Of a stretch of DNA of 64,000 nt, positions 59,621 through 64,000 are shown piece after piece. The DNA comes from Phycobacter sedimenti. Its GTDB lineage: Bacteria; Pseudomonadota; Alphaproteobacteria; Rhodobacterales; Rhodobacteraceae. Location: the NCBI RefSeq assembly GCF_038148855.1, contig NZ_JBBVGR010000006.1, positions 186,001 to 250,000 of the forward strand. Reading direction: 5' to 3'. Within the stretch, counting starts at the first letter, position 1; the number at the start of each line of letters is the position of its first letter. The translations under genes and the position numbers were made by a program. Below the pieces are notes generated by a model that searched no databases, was not told the origin of the DNA, and saw only the letters and a list, made by a program, of their open reading frames with translations.

Positions 59621-60580
59621 CTACTTTGGCTTTGCCCCAGCGGCTGCGGCAGGTTTCGCGCCCTTTTCGACATCCGGTGCGGAAAGCTCCGCCGTTTCGG
59701 ACGGGGCGGGCAGATCGCCCACAACCTGAGGCGGCAGGCCCATCAGCATGCGCAGGATGGTGATCAGCTCCTCGCGCAGCGCGGTGCGCGGGGTTACCCG
59801 GTCCAGCATGCCGTGATCCAAAAGGTATTCAGCGCGCTGGAAGCCGTCGGGCAGTTTCTCGCGGATGGTCTGCTCGATCACGCGCGGACCGGCAAAGCAG
59901 ATCAAGGCGTTGGGCTCGGAGATATGCACATCCCCCAGCATCGCGTAGGATGCGGTCACACCCCCGGTGGTGGGATGGGTCAGAACCACGATGTAGGGCA
60001 GCCCGGCTTCCTTCAGCATCTGAACCGCGACGGTGGTGCGCGGCATCTGCATCAGCGACAGGATGCCTTCCTGCATGCGCGCGCCGCCCGCAGCCGAGAA
60101 CAGGATCAGCGGACGCCCCAGCTTCACTGCCTCTTCGGCGGCGGCGATGATCGCATTGCCCACATACATCCCCATGGAGCCGCCCATGAAGGAGAAGTCC
60201 TGCGCCACAGCCACGATGGGCGTGCGGCCCATTTCACCGGCGGCGACCAGCATGGCTTCTTTCTCGCCAGTCTTTTTCTGCGCCGCCTTCATGCGGTCGG
60301 GGTATTTCTTCTGGTCGCGGAACTTCAGCGGGTCGGCCAGCGGTTCCGGTACGGCGACCTCGGTAAAGATCCCGCCATCGAACAGGGCGCTGAACCGGTC
60401 GCGCGGCGTGATGTGCATGTGATGGCCGCAGTTGGTGCAGACGTTCAGATTGTCCTTCAACTCGCGGTGAAACAGCATGGTGCCGCACTCGTCGCATTTG
60501 GTCCACAGGTTCTCCGGGACTTCACGGCGCGAGAAGATCGAGTTGATCCGCGGGCGGACGTAATTGGTGATCCAGTTCAT
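59621..60580 (-). CDS. accD: acetyl-CoA carboxylase carboxyltransferase subunit beta
   Basis: A 319-residue subunit of the enzyme making malonyl-CoA for fatty-acid synthesis. The N-terminal zinc ribbon is KCDECGTMLF and NVCTNCGHHM (C-x2-C, 15 residues, C-x2-C). The crotonase-fold body has FMGGSMGMYVGNAI, FSAAGGARMQEGI and LTHPTTGGVTASYAMLGD, giving the oxyanion-hole glycines. The C-terminal tail of about 25 residues is Ala/Pro/Lys-rich and probably disordered. Followed by a strong terminator; accA would be elsewhere. Confidence 0.96.
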   Translation of the reverse strand: MNWITNYVRPRINSIFSRREVPENLWTKCDECGTMLFHRELKDNLNVCTNCGHHMHITPRDRFSALFDGGIFTEVAVPEPLADPLKFRDQKKYPDRMKAAQKKTGEKEAMLVAAGEMGRTPIVAVAQDFSFMGGSMGMYVGNAIIAAAEEAVKLGRPLILFSAAGGARMQEGILSLMQMPRTTVAVQMLKEAGLPYIVVLTHPTTGGVTASYAMLGDVHISEPNALICFAGPRVIEQTIREKLPDGFQRAEYLLDHGMLDRVTPRTALREELITILRMLMGLPPQVVGDLPAPSETAELSAPDVEKGAKPAAAAGAKPK

Positions 60581-60640
60581 ATCATGCCTCTGTCAGGGCT
60601 GTTTGGCCCCTCAGATAAGGCCCATTGCGTTCAATTGCAA

Positions 60641-61531
60641 TCAGCGCCGTATCGCAAGGCGCGCCGCCAGCCAGGTGACCAGCATCATGGCAAACTCCAC
60701 CGCCAGCCAGGGGCGCAGGGCCTCGGCATCGGACATGTCGAAAGGGATCAGGTACAGAGCGAGCCCATACAGGCTGCTGGGCGAAGCAAAGAGTAAAAGC
60801 GCGCTGACATTGTTGAAGAAATGCACCGCTATGGCAGGTCCCAGCGTGCCGGACCGCGCGGTCAGATCCGCCATCAGGCATCCAAAGACCCCGGCCCAAA
60901 GCGCGATCAGAACCGCATTCTCCCCGGCCTCGCTTGGCATGTAGTGACCGAGTGCAAAAAAGGCCGATGGTGCCACAAGCCAGATCAGGGGGCTTTTGAA
61001 CCGCGCCGCAAGGCCCTGCTGGATATAGCCACGAAAGAGAATCTCCTCGGCGCTTGTCTGGATCAGCACCACCAGCAAAGAGAACGGCAGCAAGGACAGC
61101 CATGTTTCGAACGGCAGGTTCGGCTGCATCGGTTCGCCCATTTCATAGGGTGGGAGCAGCGACAGAACGATGCCGAGGCCCAGCAGATACAGGCTCACCC
61201 GCAGGAACTGACGGATCAAGGGACGCGGCTGGCCGATGACCGACGTGAACGGCCGGTCCTGCAAAAGCCGCGCGCTGAGGGCGACCCCCAGCGTGATGAA
61301 GCCAAAACCGCCCAGCAGTACCAGCATCGCCCCCGGCGTGCTGCCGTCGGCCATCCCGCTCAGCCAGTTACCGGGAAAAAGCGCCGCCAGGATCGGCAAG
61401 ACTACCGAAGAGAGCGCAAAGGCGATCAAGTAGACAAGGACGAGACCGATCCCAAGCCGCCAGAGCTGAGGCTTGGCCCGCGCAACGCGCACAAGCGCTT
61501 CATGGGCGGTGTAGTTCTGCCTCTCAAGCAT
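60641..61531 (-). CDS. CPBP-family intramembrane metalloprotease
   Basis: A 296-residue membrane protein with about eight helices. The CPBP/Abi motifs are present in order: TSAEEILFRGYIQQGLA (E-E-x-x-x-R), FFALGHYMPS (F-x-x-x-H) and VHFFNNVSALLL (H-x-x-x-N). These provide the catalytic glutamates and His residues of Rce1-like proteases. Substrate unknown. It lies six bases downstream of the large ABC-type gene on the same strand, so they are probably co-transcribed and may work together. Confidence 0.9.
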   Translation of the reverse strand: MLERQNYTAHEALVRVARAKPQLWRLGIGLVLVYLIAFALSSVVLPILAALFPGNWLSGMADGSTPGAMLVLLGGFGFITLGVALSARLLQDRPFTSVIGQPRPLIRQFLRVSLYLLGLGIVLSLLPPYEMGEPMQPNLPFETWLSLLPFSLLVVLIQTSAEEILFRGYIQQGLAARFKSPLIWLVAPSAFFALGHYMPSEAGENAVLIALWAGVFGCLMADLTARSGTLGPAIAVHFFNNVSALLLFASPSSLYGLALYLIPFDMSDAEALRPWLAVEFAMMLVTWLAARLAIRR

Positions 61532-61537
61532 CAGATC

Positions 61538-64000
61538 TTAGTCCTTGTTCGGTTCCTGCCCCGCGTCCTGCGCGGAGCCTTGAGCGCTTTGCTGCGCCAT
61601 CGAAAGCATCCTGTCCCCGGCATTGGACAGATGGCCCGCGATGGTCTCTAGCAGGCGCAGGGCGACGTTGATATCGCTTTCGATCACCGCCTTGTACTCA
61701 GCGGCCCCGATGCGCAGGAACCGGCAGTCCTCGGCCGCAAAAAGATCCAATTTGCGCGCGTCCTTCATGATTACGGCAAGATCGCCGATCAGCCGCCCCG
61801 GCTCGATCACGGAAACCGGCGCAGCCCCCGCCGGTGCGTTCGGCCATCTGAGTTCGGCGCGCCCTGACAGACACAGGTAAACGGCATCGCCGCTCTCGCC
61901 GGCGGCAAATACCCGCTCGCCTGCGGGCACCTCGTGCCAGCCCGCCGAAAACGCCAAGAGCCGCTGGTTGCGTGCATCCAGCTGCGCAAAAAGTTCGGCT
62001 CCCGCAATGATATCGAACTTGGCCGCGAAATCGGTTGTTCCAGCCCCCTCCGGAACCCCTTCGCTGCGCCGCTTGACGCCGTCGATCCGCCCATCGCGTA
62101 TTTCGAAATAAAGGTCATAGCGGTCGGGATGCTGGATATGGTCTTCCATGAAGATCATGGTGGTCTGCGGCATCAGATCCCGCAGGCGATCCCGCGTGCG
62201 CAGGCGGTTCTCGGCACTGTGGCTTGCCAGCGCCTTGTCCAGGATCAGGATATCAGGCCGCTTGATGGCGGCACGGGTAAAGGCGGCGCGTTCCTGGAAC
62301 ACCGGCTCCAGCATCGAACCGCCAAGGCCGGTCGGCAGATCATAAAGGATCAGCGCCAGGCGTTTTTGCAGCCCATGGGATTTCAGCACCTCTGCCACGA
62401 CAGCCTCGACCTGCGCCGCGCGCGCCCCTGCGCGCAGCGAGATTCTCCCGAAAAGCGCATTCTCCAGAACCGACAGACGCGCGAAATAGGCGTGTTCTTT
62501 CAGAGGCTGGAACAGCCCCTCGGTCTGCGCGATCAGCCGTGCAGCATGGCTTTTGCGGATCTTCAGAATGCGTGCCTTGAAGCTGTCCGGCAGGCGCGAT
62601 CCGATCTGCTCTTCGCTCAGAAGGAACGGCACGGTCATCAACAGCGCCTGCTCTTTCTCGGACATGCCGCCGCTGCCCTGCGTGGTGAACTGTTCGGCAG
62701 CGCTGCACAGACGCCGGTAAAGATCTTCGTCCAGCCCAAGGCGCTGGAACAGGGGATGGTCCGTATCCTCGCGGCCAAAGGTCTTGATCAGCGTGTCCAC
62801 GACGCCAAGGCCGATGCCCATGGTTTCTGCGCTGAGACCCTGTTCCCGGATCAGGCGCAGAAACAGACCCTCCGGCTCGATCAACTCTTCCACCGGCACA
62901 TCGCGGGTCGGCACGGCAAACAGGATGTTGCCGGCAAGAGGAAAAGCCGGGTTGAAGCGATCCGGGTCAAAGTGGTGCACCACATCGGCCAGGCCGACCT
63001 CCTGCAAACGCTCGCGAATGACGGGACGCAGGCGGATGATATGCTGCACCAGTGCCGGGTGGGCACCGCCCTCGAACCGGGCATGCAGAGTGCGTTGGAA
63101 CAGTTGCTCGTCGATGCCCATCGCTTCGATCAGCTGGAACCACCAGTCGCGCAGATCCCCTTCGGAGCCGAGACCCGCCAGTTCGGGATTGACCCAATCG
63201 GCCTCCAGAAGATCGCCGCTGTTGCCGGCCCGCTTGGCCTCGGCCTGTTTGCGCAAGGTCGCATTGTCGCGGCTGACATTGCCGGGGCGGCTGCGCAGCG
63301 GCATCAGGACGTTGTCGCCAAGGGAGCCGGAAAACAGATAGGGATGCGAATAGGCATAGCCGATACGGGCGGCGATCACCCCCTGGTGCAACCTGTCAAG
63401 GCGATGCCCTGCCACCTCGATCACACCGCGCGCGGGCAGGATTTCACGGGTCAGCAACTGGCCAAAGGCGGCCCGCGCGCTGTCTCTGGAGCTTTGTATC
63501 GCGACTCGGCTGCCGGCCGGAATGGTCAGGGAGATATCCTCAAGGACGACATTTCCGTCGCCATCCCGGACCGTGACACCCCGCATCTCGATATCCCCGC
63601 GCAGGTGCGGGACGTCATCCGGCTCTCCGTCGATCAGCGCCGCATCGATCATTCCACGCGGGGCAAAGCGGTCCACCATGATCTTCCAGCGCAGGGACAT
63701 GTCCTGCACCTGGTTGTAATAGGTCAAAAGCTCTTTCCAGGGGGCCGACAGGTCCTTGTAGGCCGCCAGCGCCGCAACCAGTGCCCCCACGGTGATGTCC
63801 CCCCGGATCGCCAGAACGCCGCCCGCAGAGTAGAACACGAAAGGTGTCACATGGCCGATCATGTTGTTGAGGAACTTCATGAAATATTTCTTGGTGTAGA
63901 TCCGGCGGCGGATCTCGAAGAGGCGCCCCAGCCTGTCCGAGACCTGCGCAAGGCGATAGCGCCAGCCGCCATTGGCACGCAGATCCTCAATCCCGGCAGC
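61538..64000 (-). CDS. ABC-type membrane protein with degenerate ATPase motifs, large insertion and cNMP-binding-like domain (5' end outside window)
   Basis: At least 820 residues are visible; the frame stays open to the window edge. The first 100 resemble the end of an ABC exporter membrane domain (VGALVAALAAYKDLSAPWKE). The ATPase domain begins IEMRGVTVRDGDGN, but its Walker A region reads GSRVAIQSSRDSARAAFGQL without the GKS/GKT. After SGSLGDNVLMPL comes an insertion of roughly 260 residues, then SVLENALFGRISL. The signature is blurred (TGLGGSMLEPVFQERAAFTR) and Walker B is DILILDKALASH, with Lys for the catalytic Glu. A cNMP-binding-like domain lies near the C terminus (AGESGDAVYLCLSGRAEL), its phosphate cassette altered (IGDLAVIMKDARKLD). 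Probably not a normal ATP-driven pump. Confidence 0.82.
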   Translation of the reverse strand, partial: AAGIEDLRANGGWRYRLAQVSDRLGRLFEIRRRIYTKKYFMKFLNNMIGHVTPFVFYSAGGVLAIRGDITVGALVAALAAYKDLSAPWKELLTYYNQVQDMSLRWKIMVDRFAPRGMIDAALIDGEPDDVPHLRGDIEMRGVTVRDGDGNVVLEDISLTIPAGSRVAIQSSRDSARAAFGQLLTREILPARGVIEVAGHRLDRLHQGVIAARIGYAYSHPYLFSGSLGDNVLMPLRSRPGNVSRDNATLRKQAEAKRAGNSGDLLEADWVNPELAGLGSEGDLRDWWFQLIEAMGIDEQLFQRTLHARFEGGAHPALVQHIIRLRPVIRERLQEVGLADVVHHFDPDRFNPAFPLAGNILFAVPTRDVPVEELIEPEGLFLRLIREQGLSAETMGIGLGVVDTLIKTFGREDTDHPLFQRLGLDEDLYRRLCSAAEQFTTQGSGGMSEKEQALLMTVPFLLSEEQIGSRLPDSFKARILKIRKSHAARLIAQTEGLFQPLKEHAYFARLSVLENALFGRISLRAGARAAQVEAVVAEVLKSHGLQKRLALILYDLPTGLGGSMLEPVFQERAAFTRAAIKRPDILILDKALASHSAENRLRTRDRLRDLMPQTTMIFMEDHIQHPDRYDLYFEIRDGRIDGVKRRSEGVPEGAGTTDFAAKFDIIAGAELFAQLDARNQRLLAFSAGWHEVPAGERVFAAGESGDAVYLCLSGRAELRWPNAPAGAAPVSVIEPGRLIGDLAVIMKDARKLDLFAAEDCRFLRIGAAEYKAVIESDINVALRLLETIAGHLSNAGDRMLSMAQQSAQGSAQDAGQEPNKD

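Noticed and set aside
1..64000. tRNA, rRNA, CRISPR array, integrase, transposase or phage genes
   Set aside because: Looked for by eye on both strands and none was recognised; a tRNA or structured-RNA program run could still find something short.

Overview
The window is high-GC, densely coded DNA from an alphaproteobacterium, most probably a marine Rhodobacteraceae (Roseobacter-group) species. Pointers to this are the polyamine and branched-chain-type ABC importers, a VPLPA-type sorted surface protein, an Irr-type iron-control element before a membrane-bound ferritin (MbfA), a GTTC-N7-GTTC LexA box before imuB, DUF2794, and the many EamA and MFS carriers. No rRNA, tRNA, CRISPR array, complete insertion sequence or prophage was seen. 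The taxonomic placement is inferred from gene content only.

Layout. Bases 1-2600 hold a glycerophosphodiesterase (cut by the left edge), a HAD phosphatase and a GlpR-like DeoR repressor. Bases 2.6-4.0 kb hold a VPLPA-sorted exported protein lying between the glpR 3' end and an inverted, frameshifted copy of that 3' end, then a 66-residue membrane protein and a bidirectional terminator. Bases 4.0-8.6 kb (minus) are a potF-G-H-I type polyamine importer whose second permease has an unusual seventh helix and repeat tail. Bases 8.9-15.4 kb hold two divergent units: DeoR regulator, Na/Pi symporter and EamA carrier (minus), and a sulfatase-superfamily hydrolase plus glycerate 2-kinase (plus). Both plus-strand genes are preceded by the same candidate operator.

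Bases 15.4-28.8 kb are the metabolic centrepiece: the MarR regulator hpaR, divergent from hpaF-hpaE-hpaD(LigB type)-hpaD(VOC type)-aromatic amino acid decarboxylase-hpaG-hpaH-hpaI-livKGFHM. This encodes homoprotocatechuate meta-cleavage down to pyruvate and succinic semialdehyde, with an importer. It carries two unrelated ring-cleaving dioxygenases and a DOPA/tyrosine-decarboxylase-like enzyme, but no HpaBC hydroxylase, which suggests catabolism of DOPA or a related amino acid or amine.

Bases 29-43 kb are mixed housekeeping and accessory genes: a DUF4139 protein, asd, an MFS carrier, a cyclase-like DUF3095 protein, carbonic anhydrase, a degenerate Hpt-like protein, an M17 aminopeptidase with an NlpC/P60 hydrolase, DUF2794, a NIF3/YqfO-like protein with an ArsR regulator, and an SOS-controlled imuB without imuA or dnaE2 beside it. 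Bases 43-53 kb hold a cytochrome c', a TetR regulator, Irr-controlled mbfA, an AEC carrier, a cupin, S-formylglutathione hydrolase with the soluble transhydrogenase, an EamA carrier, and a HAD hydrolase with an ornithine-cyclodeaminase-family protein. Bases 53-64 kb hold a hemerythrin protein, an MFS carrier, a TetR/AhpD-like divergent pair with two clear operators, zapE, two small membrane proteins, folC, accD, a CPBP protease and, cut by the right edge, an ABC-type protein with lost nucleotide-binding motifs and a cNMP-binding-like domain.

Five copies of a dispersed intergenic repeat (conserved ends around a variable stem-loop) lie at gene ends near 28.9, 29.1, 44.8, 45.6 and 58.2 kb.
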